A DNA stretch of 59,148 bases from an uncultured Opitutia bacterium (GCA_903855985.1 CAIOAO010000032.1:1-59148); one strand, 5' to 3'; numbered from the stretch's first letter, positions 20,280 to 30,326 are shown. The notes: a model not told the origin generated them from the letters alone. Numbers and translations: made by a program.

Positions 20280-21533
20280 GTGAAGAACGACGCCAAGCCG
20301 CTCTGGCCGGTGGCCACCCTGGTGGCGCTGACGGGCCTCAATCTGCTGGACTACCTCGACCGCCAGCTGCTTTCGGCCGTGCTCCCGGCGCTGCAGGCGG
20401 ACTTGCACATCGGGGATCAGAAGGCGGGGACGATCGCGACGGCCTTCATGCTCGGTTATTTTCTCACTGCGCCGATTTTCGGCTGGCTGGGCGACCGGGT
20501 GTCACGGCGCTGGCTGATCGCAGGCGGGGTGTTTGTCTGGAGCCTCGGCACGCTCCTTTCCGGTCATGCGAACGCCTTTATATCGCTGCTTTGTTTCCGG
20601 GTGCTGGTGGGGTTTGGCGAAGCCAGCTTTGGGACGATCAGCCCGGGCTGGATCGCCGACCTGTTTCCGCCGCAGCGGCGCAACAACGCCATCACGATTT
20701 TCTACTTCGCCATCCCGGTGGGTTCTGCGCTCGGGTACCTGATGGGTGGCTACCTCGCCGTGCATTACGGGTGGAGGTCGGCGTTCCTGTGGGCGGGTTA
20801 TCCCGGCCTGGTGCTGGCGTTCACGCTTTTCCTGTTTCGCGAGCCGGCCCGCGGGGCGAGCGAAACCACCGCCGCGGCGGTGCCGGTGGGGGCGGCGGCA
20901 CCGGCGGGATGGCGCAGCTATCTGTTGCTGCTGAAAATCCCCCGCTACCTGCTGGTGGTGGCGGGGTATGTGGCCCAGACGTTTGCGATGGGCGGCTTCT
21001 CGCTCTGGGCCCCGAGTTTCCTGTTCCGGGTGCACCACATGGCGTTGGACCAGGCGGCTTTTTTCTTCAGCGCATCGCTGGCCGCGACGGGCCTGGTGGC
21101 GACGCTGGCGGGGGGATTCTGCGCGACGCAGTGGCAACGCCGGACGGGCACCGGCTACGCCTGGGTGCTGGCGCTGAGCGCGCTGTTGGCGGCGCCGGTG
21201 GCGTTTGCGGCGTTCACGCTGCCCGATCTCGGCCAGGCCAAGGTGGCGCTGGTCGCCACGATGTTCCTGCTGTTCCTCTCCACCGGTCCGGTGAACACCC
21301 TGATCCTGGAAACCGTCCCCGTGGCCATGCGGGCGTGCGCGATGGCGGCGTCGATTTTCGCCATCCATCTTTTGGGCGACCTGGGGTCGCCGACGTTCGT
21401 GGGCTTTCTTTCCGACCGCTGGGGTGACCTGCGACTCGCGGTGCTGTGGACGCTGCCGGGTGCGTTGATCGTCAGTGCGTTTTTCTGGGGCTGGCTGCTG
21501 CTCCATACCCGCGCGAATCAACCGCGAGCCTGA
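20280..21533 (+). CDS. Major facilitator superfamily transporter (spinster-like)
   Basis: A 417-residue integral membrane transporter starting at GTG, with about 12 hydrophobic segments. The first helix LLDYLDRQLLSAVLP and the loop GWLGDRVSRRWLIAG (MFS motif A) place it in the MFS. The pattern DYLDRQ, FGEASFGTISPGWIADLFPP and the absence of sugar-porter motifs are like the spinster group. The substrate is unknown. No regulator is adjacent. Confidence 0.88.
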   Translation: MKNDAKPLWPVATLVALTGLNLLDYLDRQLLSAVLPALQADLHIGDQKAGTIATAFMLGYFLTAPIFGWLGDRVSRRWLIAGGVFVWSLGTLLSGHANAFISLLCFRVLVGFGEASFGTISPGWIADLFPPQRRNNAITIFYFAIPVGSALGYLMGGYLAVHYGWRSAFLWAGYPGLVLAFTLFLFREPARGASETTAAAVPVGAAAPAGWRSYLLLLKIPRYLLVVAGYVAQTFAMGGFSLWAPSFLFRVHHMALDQAAFFFSASLAATGLVATLAGGFCATQWQRRTGTGYAWVLALSALLAAPVAFAAFTLPDLGQAKVALVATMFLLFLSTGPVNTLILETVPVAMRACAMAASIFAIHLLGDLGSPTFVGFLSDRWGDLRLAVLWTLPGALIVSAFFWGWLLLHTRANQPRA

Positions 21534-21675
21534 AGAAAGCGGCGCGGGCGGGGCCGGTGGGGAAAATTGCGGGCGTAGGTCTATGCCCCATGGTTAACCT
21601 CCGGCGCAGCCTGTAGTCTGGCCCCGCAGTCAAATCCCGGGGTAACTCGCTCCTACTTGGCGGCCAACCAGCATC

Positions 21676-22014
21676 ATGGAAAATATCGCAATCATCCTGC
21701 CTGACGGAAGCGCCGCGCGCCTCCTGGATCTGAGTGTCGCCGACTTCACGGAGGATGATCGCATCTCACTTACCCGCCGCCTCGATGTGCTCTTTCGGCT
21801 GGAGGCGGCCTACAAGGAAGCGGGCGTGATCCTGCGGGCGCGCGAGCAGTTCCTGGACGAAAGTGAGACCCGGCTGTTCGAAAAGGTGCAGGAGCAGCAG
21901 GAAAAGGAGACGGAGCTGGAGCAACGCGAGGAAGACCTCTGCACCCGCTCGCGCGAGTGGCGGGAACGGGTCGAGACGACCAGCCCGCTGCCGATACTGC
22001 TGGCCACCGGCTAG
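21676..22014 (+). CDS. Small coiled-coil protein sharing a module with the 18078 gene
   Basis: A 112-residue protein. Residues 1-50 (MENIAIILPDGSAARLLDLS...) are unlike the upstream paralogue, while residues 56-99 are almost identical to its coiled coil. The start ATG follows a region of about 140 bases after the MFS gene, so it probably has its own promoter. Predicted to be cytosolic and helical. No known family. Confidence 0.75.
   Translation: MENIAIILPDGSAARLLDLSVADFTEDDRISLTRRLDVLFRLEAAYKEAGVILRAREQFLDESETRLFEKVQEQQEKETELEQREEDLCTRSREWRERVETTSPLPILLATG
21841..21972 (+). repeat. Coiled-coil coding module, copy 2
   Basis: Encodes residues 56-99 of the small protein (REQFLDESETRLF... to ...WRERV). 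It matches copy 1 at 18588-18719 in 37 of 44 residues, and many differences are conservative (Glu/Asp, Lys/Arg, Phe/Trp). Confidence 0.8.
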
Positions 22015-22031
22015 GATCGCCCGCAGCGAAG

Positions 22032-23768
22032 TCAGGGCGTGGCCGCCTCGAGATCACGCAGCACGTCACCCACGCTACGGAGCCGGTCCGGCGGAAAAAA
22101 GCCGTTTATCCGCGTGATCACCTGCTGGATGATCCCGTCGGGGCAACTCGCGCCACCGGTGATGAGCACCCGCTTCGGCACGGCACCCGGGGGCTCGTCC
22201 GCCCACAGCGGCCGCGGATCCGTGCGGCCGGCGCCGCCGCCGACATAGTGATGATGCTCCACGGCACAACGGGAGAGGATGTTGCGCTCGGACTGGATGA
22301 AGAACGCGTGGCCATCGAGCCGTTGCTCGCACAGCCGGTAGAGCTGGTAGGTGTTGGAGGAATTTTTTCCCCCGAGGACGAAGGCCGCGTCGAGCGGCTC
22401 GGCCAGGGCCCGGCTGAGGGCGTCCTGGTTGACCTGGGTGGCGTAGCAGAGTGTGTCGCGGCGACCGCCGCCGCCGACATGCGTGTCATCGCCGAACTTC
22501 GCCCGGAAAACGGCGCGCAGGTGCTCGATGATGCCGAGGGTCTCGTTCATCAGCAGGGTGGTTTGGTTGACCACGGCGACGCGTTCCAGATGCTGCGCGA
22601 CGTCAAAGCCGGGCGTATGCCGGCCGGCAAAGAGCTCGTAGAATTTCTGCCGCGCGGCAGGATCGCCGCTGGCAATGATGTCCCCGAGCTGGCGCGCCTC
22701 CTCGAGGTTGCGGACGATGACCGCGTGGGCATAGCGGCGGGTGTTGGAGAACGTGGCCTTGGTTTCCTCGTGCTCCTGCTTGCCGTGGATGATCACGGTG
22801 TAGCCCTCGCGGCCGTAAACTCGCGCGGCCTTCCAGACCTTTTCCACCAGCATGCAGGTGGCGTCGTAATGGCAGACGGCGATGCCCTTGCGGACCAGGC
22901 GGCGTTTGTCGTCATCCGTGGCGCCAAAGGCCGGGATGATGACGATGTCCTCGGGGGTGAGGGTATCCCAGAGCAGCGGGACGCCGGCCGCCGCGGTCGC
23001 GGCGCGGCCGTCGGTCGTATACGGCACGCCTTTGTCGGTCTGAAGGTAGCGGAGACCGCGGCGGAGGAGGTCCTCATTGACGAACGGGTTGTGGATCAGC
23101 TCGGAGAGCATGAACACCCGCCGCGCGGGGTTTTCGGCGAGGGTCTCATAGGCGCGCTCGATGGCGTTCTTCACGCCGAGGCAGAAGCCGAAATGGCTGG
23201 GAATGACGTACTGCACCGCCCCGAAATCCAGCGTGACCGGGGCGGCGGCGGAGCGCTCGTGCTGGCGGGCGATGGCCTTGATCGCGCCGCAAAGCTGCGA
23301 CTGATAGAGCGCACCGGCCGTGGCATCCTGGGCATAGATGGCGGTGTTGCGCTCCTGGGCGGGGCGGAACTTGTAGATAAAGTCGTTTTCGCCGAGGTGC
23401 AGATAGGGAATCTCGACGAGATAAGGTTCGAGTTGCCCCAGCACCGCCGCGAGACCGGGGGTCAGCTTGGTCTGCAGGGCGGCCAGGGCATCGAGCGAGT
23501 GAAAGACAAGGTCGGGGACCAGCGGCGCGCCGCTGACCTGCGCAAAGCAGACCCGGCAGGTCCGGCCGTCAGCCTCGGTCGTGAAGTATTCCGCGGGCGG
23601 GGTGTGCCCGGGAAAGGCGGCCTCCAGTGCGCCCGCCGCGCGGGTAAGGTCGGCACCCGTGAAAGCCAGGTCGAGGCGCAGGCCGGACGAGCGCACCGCC
23701 AGCTGGTTGCTCGCGTTGAAGGCGAGGACAGCGGTGAGGGCGGGTGATTCCACGGCGGCCGAGGGCAT
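22032..23768 (-). CDS. ispH: 4-hydroxy-3-methylbut-2-enyl diphosphate reductase with N-terminal extension
   Basis: Iron-sulfur enzyme of the final MEP-pathway step, producing IPP and DMAPP for polyprenyl and quinone synthesis. The three cluster Cys are visible: C196 in FGFCLGVKNAIE, C305 in YDATCMLVEKVW and C542 in GGASCPDG. The HGKQEHEETKAT segment is of the long (plant/cyanobacterial) type. At 578 residues it is much longer than the usual 310-400. Residues 1 to about 178 form an extension I cannot assign; it has its own Cys pair (CRVC, 71-74). It is convergent with the coiled-coil gene. Confidence 0.93.
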   Translation of the reverse strand: MPSAAVESPALTAVLAFNASNQLAVRSSGLRLDLAFTGADLTRAAGALEAAFPGHTPPAEYFTTEADGRTCRVCFAQVSGAPLVPDLVFHSLDALAALQTKLTPGLAAVLGQLEPYLVEIPYLHLGENDFIYKFRPAQERNTAIYAQDATAGALYQSQLCGAIKAIARQHERSAAAPVTLDFGAVQYVIPSHFGFCLGVKNAIERAYETLAENPARRVFMLSELIHNPFVNEDLLRRGLRYLQTDKGVPYTTDGRAATAAAGVPLLWDTLTPEDIVIIPAFGATDDDKRRLVRKGIAVCHYDATCMLVEKVWKAARVYGREGYTVIIHGKQEHEETKATFSNTRRYAHAVIVRNLEEARQLGDIIASGDPAARQKFYELFAGRHTPGFDVAQHLERVAVVNQTTLLMNETLGIIEHLRAVFRAKFGDDTHVGGGGRRDTLCYATQVNQDALSRALAEPLDAAFVLGGKNSSNTYQLYRLCEQRLDGHAFFIQSERNILSRCAVEHHHYVGGGAGRTDPRPLWADEPPGAVPKRVLITGGASCPDGIIQQVITRINGFFPPDRLRSVGDVLRDLEAATP

Positions 23769-23798
23769 GGGATAAAGCTGTCCCGGACGGTCGCAGCG

Positions 23799-24896
23799 TC
23801 AAACCTGCAGCAGGAAGCCCTGCCGGCCCAGGATGAGCCCGTTGACCTGGATCTCGAGGTGATGGCGGCCGGGGTAATGCCGGCGGGTGGTGAAATCCCG
23901 GATCATCTGGCGGCGGGCGAGGCGGACAGTCTGGCCGGGTTCCAGGCGGACTTCGCGGAGCTTGAAGACCTTGGGAGCCGTGCCACCGGAGGCCTTGACG
24001 TAATGCAGCCGATAATCGACGGCGAGTTGCTGGGGCCGGCGGGAGGTCGAGGTGAGGGTGAAGGAAAACTCGAGCGTTTGCCCGAGTTTCAAGCGGGCCG
24101 GGGTGAGTCGGAAGGCGCTGAGTTTGACGGCGGGCCGGCCGGTGAAATTGAAGAGGCGGAGCGCGGGCTGATGACCGGCCTTGATGAGGGTGCGGGCGGC
24201 GTGCTTGGCAATCCACTGCGTGTGGGGGTGGGTGAGATCCCACGAGGCGAGCCGGGCGAGCATCCAGTCCGGATGGTCCTTGGAGATATCGTTGAGGTGA
24301 TTGGCGACCGACTTGCGGACGTAGAGACTCGGGTCGGCGCGGAGGTGGTGGAGGATGGGGGCGGCGGGCGAAGGATCGGCGACGAGGGCGTCGAGGCGAA
24401 ACGACCACGGCAGTCGCGGGCGGCAGCCTTCGCTGGCCAGCCGGCGAACGTGTTCGTCGGCGTCGAGCGACCAGTGCTCCATCACGGCGAGGGTGCGCGC
24501 GAGATCGCGACGCAGGAATTCCCGGATGGCGAATTCGGCGGAGGAATGGCGCGTGAGAAAACCCAGGGCGTCGAGCGAGGTGTCGAAATCATGGGTCCCG
24601 TAAACGCCGACAAAGTCCGGCAGCATCATGCCGGTGAAGTCACCGGCCAGCCGGGGGGCCAGTTTACGCAGCACCGCGAGGGCGTCCGCGTAGCCGGGTG
24701 GCAGGGTGGCGTGCAGGGCGTGCGTGCCATGGCGCAGGCGCTGGAGCAGGGAGAGCGGCTCAAGCCCGGTGGTTGTGAGTCGAATGAAGCGCTTCCGGTC
24801 AAAGTCCGGGTGCACCTCCGCGACGAGGCCGGCGATCTGGCGGAACCGGGCCGCGCTGAAGATATCCTTGAGCGCGGGCTGGGCGATTTCCGCCAT
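23799..24896 (-). CDS. AlkC-like DNA alkylation repair protein (HEAT-like repeats plus Ig-like domain)
   Basis: A 365-residue protein. The N-terminal two thirds are a helical HEAT-like repeat (for example LHHLRADPSLYVRKSVANHL and DHPDWMLARLASWDL), as in the AlkC/AlkD glycosylase superfamily that excises N-alkylated bases. The region after about residue 255 is strand-rich and Ig-like (LKLGQTLEFSFTLTST), as in some AlkC proteins. It lies six bases after the alaS stop codon and is probably cotranscribed. The family is fairly sure; the exact substrate is inferred. Confidence 0.82.
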   Translation of the reverse strand: MAEIAQPALKDIFSAARFRQIAGLVAEVHPDFDRKRFIRLTTTGLEPLSLLQRLRHGTHALHATLPPGYADALAVLRKLAPRLAGDFTGMMLPDFVGVYGTHDFDTSLDALGFLTRHSSAEFAIREFLRRDLARTLAVMEHWSLDADEHVRRLASEGCRPRLPWSFRLDALVADPSPAAPILHHLRADPSLYVRKSVANHLNDISKDHPDWMLARLASWDLTHPHTQWIAKHAARTLIKAGHQPALRLFNFTGRPAVKLSAFRLTPARLKLGQTLEFSFTLTSTSRRPQQLAVDYRLHYVKASGGTAPKVFKLREVRLEPGQTVRLARRQMIRDFTTRRHYPGRHHLEIQVNGLILGRQGFLLQV

Positions 24897-24902
24897 GACG
24901 GG

Positions 24903-27584
24903 TCAGCCCTTCAGGACCTCGGCCAGCTTGGTGCCATCCTTGCCGCCACCCATCGCGAAGTCGGGTTTGCCGCCACCCTTGCCGTCGAGTTTGGCGGCGA
25001 GTTCGGCCACGCGCTTGCCGGCCTGATGGCCGGCCTTGATGGCGGCGGGAGAGCAGAACACCGCGAGGCTGGCGCGGCCCTCGAAGACGGCGCCCACGGT
25101 GACCATGCCTTCGCCGATCTTGGCGAGGATCTGCGAGCCGAGGGAACGGAGCGCCTCGGGGGCGTCAACCGACACCACGGCGGAGACGAACTTGAGGCCG
25201 TCACGCTCGGCGGCATGCGCGGCGAGTTCTTCGGCGATGCCGGCGGCGGCCTTCTGCTGGAAGACTTTCAGCTGCTTCTCGATTTCCTTCTGATGGGCGA
25301 GCAGCGACTCGAGTTTCTTGGCGACATCAACCGGGCCGGCGGAAAGGTGCGCGCTGACGGCGGCCAGGGCGGCCTCGCGATGGACGATGAAGTCGAGGGC
25401 GGGCTGGCCGGCGACGGCCTCGATGCGGCGGGTGCCGGCGGCGATGGCCATCTCGGCGGCGATCTTGATCACGCCGATCTCCCCGGTGGTCGCCACATGC
25501 GTGCCGCCACAGAGTTCCTTGGAATAGCCGCCGATGTCCACGACGCGGACGTACTTGCCGTATTTGTCGCCGAAGAAGGCGAGGACGTCCTCGGGCTTGT
25601 TCGCGTACTCGATGTCGGTGGAAACGACCGGGGCGTTGTCGATGACCTTCGCGTTGACGAGCTGCTCGATCTCGAGGAGCTGGGCAGCGGTGACGGCCTC
25701 GAAGTGGGAGAAGTCGAAGCGCAGGCGCTCGGGCGTCTTGTGCGTGCCGGACTGGCGAACGTGCGTGCCCAGCACCTTGCGCAGGGCCCACTGGAGCAAG
25801 TGCGTGGCCGAGTGGTGGCGCGCAATGGCCCGGCGGCGGTGGTAGTCCACGTGGAGCGTGGCCGGAGCGCCCACGCTGACCGCGGAAAGTTGCTCGCTGG
25901 CCGCCACCTTGTGGAGGTGCCGGCCGGATTTGTCCTTGATGCAGTCGGTGATGACCACCTTCGCGCCGCCGATGATGGCGTGGCCGGTGTCGCCGACCTG
26001 ACCGCCCATCTCGGCGTAGAACGGGGTCTGGTCGAACACGAGGAAGGTGTCCTTTGCGGTCTTCACCACATCCACGACCTTGGCGTGGGTGACGGAGGTC
26101 GGGGTGAGGTCGTAGCCGGCGAACTTGGTGGCCTCGGCGGTGGCCGTGCCCTCGGTGGCGCCGACGATGACGTCCTTCTTTTGGGCGGCGCGACCGCGCT
26201 CGCGTTGTTTTTCCATCTCGGACTCGAAGCCGGCCACATCAACGGTCAAACCGCGTTCCGCCGCGAGCAGCTGGGTCATGTCGAGCGGGAAGCCGTAGGT
26301 GTCGTAGAGGAGGAAGGCCTGGGCGCCCGCGAGCACTTTCGAAGCGGGATTCGACTCGAGGGCGAGTTCGAACTGGCTCAGGCCCTTGTCCAAGGTGCGG
26401 CCAAACGACTCCTCCTCCGCGCGGATCGAGCGCTCCAGCATCACGCGCTGTGTCTTAAGCTCGGGGAAAACGTCGCCGAGCGACTCCACCACCGGGGCGA
26501 CGAGCGCCGAGAAGTCACCGATCCGGAGACCGAGCTTTTTGCCGTAGAGCACGCCGCGGCGAAGGATGCGACGAATGACATAGTTGCGGCCCTCGTTGCC
26601 GGGGAGGATGCCGTCGGCGATGGCGCAGGAGACGCAGCGGGCGTGGTCGGCGAGGACGCGGAAGGCGACGTCGGTCTGCTGCTGTTCGGAGAGTCCGACA
26701 TGGGACGCCGGCACGGTGCCGGTGTAGGTCTTGCCGGAGAGCGCGGCGAGCTGGTCGAAGGTCGGCTTGAAGAGGTCGGCGTTGTAGTTCGACGGCTCGG
26801 AGGTGAAGTCGGTGAAGCCCTTGCTCGTGGCGTAGATGCCGGCGACGCGCTCGAAGCCCATGCCGGTGTCCACGTGCTTCGCGGCGAGCGGGGCGAAGGA
26901 GCCGTCGGCGTTCGCGTTGAACTGGATGAAGACGTGGTTCCAGATCTCGATGCAGCGGGGGCTGCTGGAATTGACGAGCTGGCGGCCGGCCGCCTCGTCG
27001 TCGGAGGGCAGCAGGTTGAAATGGATTTCCGAGCACGGGCCGCAGGGGCCGGTGTCGCCCATCATCCAGAAGTTGTCCTTCTTGTTGCCGTTGACGATGT
27101 GGACCTTGGGGTCGAGCCCGGCGGCGGTGAAGAGGCCGGCCCAGATGTCGTAGGCCTCCTGGTCAAAATCCGCGGGATCGCCCTTGGCCTTGTTGGGCGC
27201 GTAGACGGTGGCGAAGAGGCGCTTGGGCGGGATGCCCCAGACCTTGGTGAGCAGTTCCCAGCCCCAGGTCAGCGACTCCTTTTTGAAGTAATCGCCGAAG
27301 GACCAATTGCCCAGCATCTCGAAGAGCGTGTGGTGGTAGGTGTCGTAGCCGACATCCTCGAGGTCGTTGTGCTTGCCGCCGGCGCGGATGCATTTCTGGG
27401 TGTCGGCCACGCGTTTCCACGGCGCGATCTGGTCGCCGAGGAAGTACGGCACGAACTGGTTCATGCCGGCGTTCGTGAACAGCAGGTTGGGGGCGGTCGG
27501 CAACAGCGAGGCCGAGGGCACGATGGTGTGCTGCTTCGACTGGAAGAAATCGAGGAACGATTGGCGGATCTCGGCGCTGGTCAT
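24903..27584 (-). CDS. alaS: Alanyl-tRNA synthetase
   Basis: An 893-residue class II synthetase charging tRNA-Ala. It starts MTSAEIRQSFLDFF at ATG 27584; a GTG six codons upstream is less likely because the family normally begins here. Motifs include LLFTNAGMNQFVPYFLG, the editing-domain zinc ligands RHHSATHLL and CGGTHV, and a C-terminal glycine-rich GKGGGKPDFAMGGG segment. Length and order of domains are normal. The AlkC-like gene follows in the same direction. Confidence 0.98.
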   Translation of the reverse strand: MTSAEIRQSFLDFFQSKQHTIVPSASLLPTAPNLLFTNAGMNQFVPYFLGDQIAPWKRVADTQKCIRAGGKHNDLEDVGYDTYHHTLFEMLGNWSFGDYFKKESLTWGWELLTKVWGIPPKRLFATVYAPNKAKGDPADFDQEAYDIWAGLFTAAGLDPKVHIVNGNKKDNFWMMGDTGPCGPCSEIHFNLLPSDDEAAGRQLVNSSSPRCIEIWNHVFIQFNANADGSFAPLAAKHVDTGMGFERVAGIYATSKGFTDFTSEPSNYNADLFKPTFDQLAALSGKTYTGTVPASHVGLSEQQQTDVAFRVLADHARCVSCAIADGILPGNEGRNYVIRRILRRGVLYGKKLGLRIGDFSALVAPVVESLGDVFPELKTQRVMLERSIRAEEESFGRTLDKGLSQFELALESNPASKVLAGAQAFLLYDTYGFPLDMTQLLAAERGLTVDVAGFESEMEKQRERGRAAQKKDVIVGATEGTATAEATKFAGYDLTPTSVTHAKVVDVVKTAKDTFLVFDQTPFYAEMGGQVGDTGHAIIGGAKVVITDCIKDKSGRHLHKVAASEQLSAVSVGAPATLHVDYHRRRAIARHHSATHLLQWALRKVLGTHVRQSGTHKTPERLRFDFSHFEAVTAAQLLEIEQLVNAKVIDNAPVVSTDIEYANKPEDVLAFFGDKYGKYVRVVDIGGYSKELCGGTHVATTGEIGVIKIAAEMAIAAGTRRIEAVAGQPALDFIVHREAALAAVSAHLSAGPVDVAKKLESLLAHQKEIEKQLKVFQQKAAAGIAEELAAHAAERDGLKFVSAVVSVDAPEALRSLGSQILAKIGEGMVTVGAVFEGRASLAVFCSPAAIKAGHQAGKRVAELAAKLDGKGGGKPDFAMGGGKDGTKLAEVLKG

Positions 27585-27693
27585 TTTCACAGGAGAAATC
27601 ACAGGACAAAGGCGGCGTGGGGGCGAGGCAAGAGGGGAATTGGCGAGGTGGCCCGCGTTGAGATCGTTCCACCCGGATGCCCGGGCAGGGCGT

Positions 27694-27715
27694 GGCCCGG
27701 CGGATTAGCCGGGCC
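27694..27715. other. Perfect stem-loop between the divergent alaS and sensor-kinase genes
   Basis: GGCCCGGC (27694-27701) and GCCGGGCC (27708-27715) form a perfect 8-base-pair stem with loop GGATTA. It lies in the short region between two divergent genes, where promoters are expected. It could be a regulatory structure or operator; there is no T tract on either side, so a terminator is unlikely. Confidence 0.45.
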
Positions 27716-27843
27716 GGCGATATGAATCGTACCCGCCAAATTCCCTAATTATGATGGTCGGGTGCAATTCCGCGGTTGGAAATTCCTCCGGGGCAACTAT
27801 TCCAGAGGTCGTCCTTGACTGCCGAGGACCATCCACCCCGCCC

Positions 27844-30326
27844 ATGCAACCTGCCGACCAGCTCAAGGCGTCGCTCAAGGAAATCGGCGACCTCAAGGCC
27901 GCCATCGACGAGCACGCGATTGTGGCGGTCACGGATCCGCAGGGGAAAATCACCTACGTTAACGATAAGTTCTGCGCGATTTCCCAGTATGCGCGGGAGG
28001 AGCTCATTGGGCAGGACCACCGCATCATCAACTCGGGCTATCATTCCAAGGAAGTCTTCCGGGACATGTGGACGACCATCGGGCGGGGCAAGGTCTGGAA
28101 AGGGGAAATCAAGAACCGGGCCAAGGACGGTTCCTTCTACTGGGTGGACGCGACCATCGTGCCCTTCATGGATGCGGAGGGCAAACCCCGCCAATATGTC
28201 GCCATCCGCACCGACATCACCGTGCTGAAGCAGCACGAGCAGGAGATCGCCCGGCTTACCCGCCTCTACACGGCCCTGAGCCAGATCAACCAGTCGATTG
28301 TCCTGAGCCGGGAACGCGGCGAACTTTTCACCAAGATCTGCCAGGCGCTGGTCTCTCATGGCGGATTCAAGATGGCCTGGATCAGCCTGGTAGAGCCGGC
28401 CACCCGCAAGGTCGTACCCGCCGGGGTTTGGGGCGATGACACCCATTATCTCGACCACGTGGATATTTATGCCGATGACCGGCCCCAAGGCCGAGGCCCG
28501 ACGGGCACGGCAATCCAGGAGGCGAGGACCTATATTTGCAGGGACTATGAACTCGACCCCAACACCGGGCCGTGGCGCGAGGCGGCCGCCCGCTCCGGAT
28601 TCAAAGCCTCGGCGTCCCTGCCCATCCGGCAGGGCGGGGTCGTGTGTGGGGCAGTCACCGTCTACGCGGGTGAAAAGGGTTTTTTCCAGTCCAAGGATAT
28701 CGCGCTCCTGGAGGAGGCCGCGGGGGATATTTCCTTCGCACTCGACAACCTCGCGCGCGAAACCGTGCGGCAGGAAGCAGAAAAATCCTCCCGCGAAAGT
28801 GCGGAACGGTTCCGGCAGATTACCGAGAGCATCAACGAGGTATTCTGGATGACCGATCCGCTGACCGGTGGGCTCATCTACATGAGTCCCGCCTATGAGA
28901 AGGTCTGGGGGCGCACCTGCGCCAGCCTCTACCAGGCCCCGGATCGCTGGGTGGACGCACTTTATCCGGAGGACAGCGAGCGGATCCAGGCCGCGGCCCG
29001 GACCAAGCAAATCAAAGGGGAATACAATGAAACCTACCGGATTATGCGCCCCGACGGGTCGGTGCGCTGGCTCCATGAGCAGGCGTTTCCCGTGCGGAAC
29101 GAGGCCGGGGTGATTTACCGGATGGTCGGCGTGGTCCAGGATATCACGGACAACAAGCTCCTGGAGGCACAGTTTTTCCGGGCCCAGCGGCTAGAGTCGA
29201 TCGGGACGCTGGCCAGCGGCATCGCGCATGACCTGAACAACATCCTTGCGCCGATCATGATGGCGGCGCCGCTGATCCGCCACAGCAAGACCCCCGAGAT
29301 CACCGAAAAATGCTGGGGACCATCGAGTCGAGCGTGCAGCGCGGCGCCCGGCTGGTGCGGCAGCTCCTGACCTTCGGCCGCGGGGCCGAGGGCGAGAAAC
29401 GATCCCTTGCCATCGGGACGGTCATCCGAGAGATGGTCACGATCGCGGAGCAGACTTTCCCCCGGAACATCCAGATCAGTGCGGCCATCGCCGAGGGCAT
29501 CCCACCCATCCTGGCGGATGCGACGCAGGTACACCAAGTGCTGCTGAACCTGTGCGTCAATGCACGCGACGCCATGCCGAACGGCGGCCTGCTCTCCCTC
29601 AGCGCGGAGAATGTGCACCTGGACGGCACCTTTGCGGCCGCCACGCCCGGCGCGAAGGAGGGTGATTATGTCCGGCTGAACGTCACCGACACGGGCACCG
29701 GCATGACGCCGGAAATCATCAACAAGATTTTCAATCCCTTCTTCACCACCAAGGAACCGGGCAAGGGCACCGGCCTGGGCCTGGCTACGGTGATGGGCCT
29801 CGTGAAGAGCCATGGCGGCTTCCTGACCCTCCGCAGCGAGCCGGGCAAGGGGACGACGTTCCAGGTTTATTTTCCGGCGGTGTCAAAAACCGACACGGCC
29901 ACGCCGTTTGCCCAGGTCGTGGCCCTGCCAGCCGGCCATGGCGAACTCATCCTGGTGGTGGATGACGAGGAGAATATCCGGGACATTATCCGCGGCATGC
30001 TGATCCAGCAGGGCTACACCGTGATCGTGGCCGAGGATGGGATTGATGGCATCTCGCGCTACGCCCTGGCCCAGAATGAAATCAAGCTCATCCTCACCGA
30101 CCTGGACATGCCGGCGATGGACGGCGTGACGATGATCCGGGTGCTCAAGCAGATGAGCCCGAAACTGAAGGTCATCGTCTCGAGCGGGGTTCTGCGCGGC
30201 AAGCAGCTGACGCGCAGCCGCACCTCCGAACTGACCGCCCTCGGCGTCAGCACTTTCCTGGACAAGCCCTACACCGCGGCGCAAATCCTGCAGGCGGTGC
30301 ACGACGAGCTGCAGACCGCGCCCTGA
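27844..30326 (+). pseudogene. Hybrid sensor histidine kinase (PAS-GAF-PAS-HisKA-HATPase-REC), split by a frameshift
   Basis: Two adjacent frames together encode one hybrid kinase. The first (from ATG 27844; ATG 27751 is an alternative) has PAS (ITYVNDKFCAISQY), GAF (GFKMAWISLVEP), a second PAS (LIYMSPAYEKVWG) and the phospho-acceptor H-box IGTLASGIAHDLNNIL, then runs off at a stop near 29370. The second frame, open from 29310, has N-box NLCVNARDAM, DTGTGM, FNPFFTTK, GKGTGLGL and a receiver domain (VVDDEE, LILTDLDMP, DKPY). One extra A in the AAAAA run at 29306-29310 would join them as ITEKMLGTIESS. Either a real frameshift or a homopolymer sequence error. No transmembrane segment. Confidence 0.85.

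Noticed and set aside
27694-27715. Perfect hairpin between alaS and the sensor kinase as a T-box or other riboswitch
   Set aside because: No T-box core sequence, no specifier loop and no attenuator are visible; only a single 8-base-pair stem exists.
23859-27725. A very long open plus-strand frame (over 1200 codons) opposite alaS and the AlkC-like gene
   Set aside because: It is antisense to two clearly recognisable genes, has composition typical of a high-GC shadow frame (Glu/Gly/Val/Ala/Asp rich) and shows no family motifs.
29300-29316. Programmed -1 frameshift in the sensor kinase
   Set aside because: The heptamer does not fit the usual X-XXY-YYZ pattern because only five A residues are present and the preceding codon would mis-pair after slipping.
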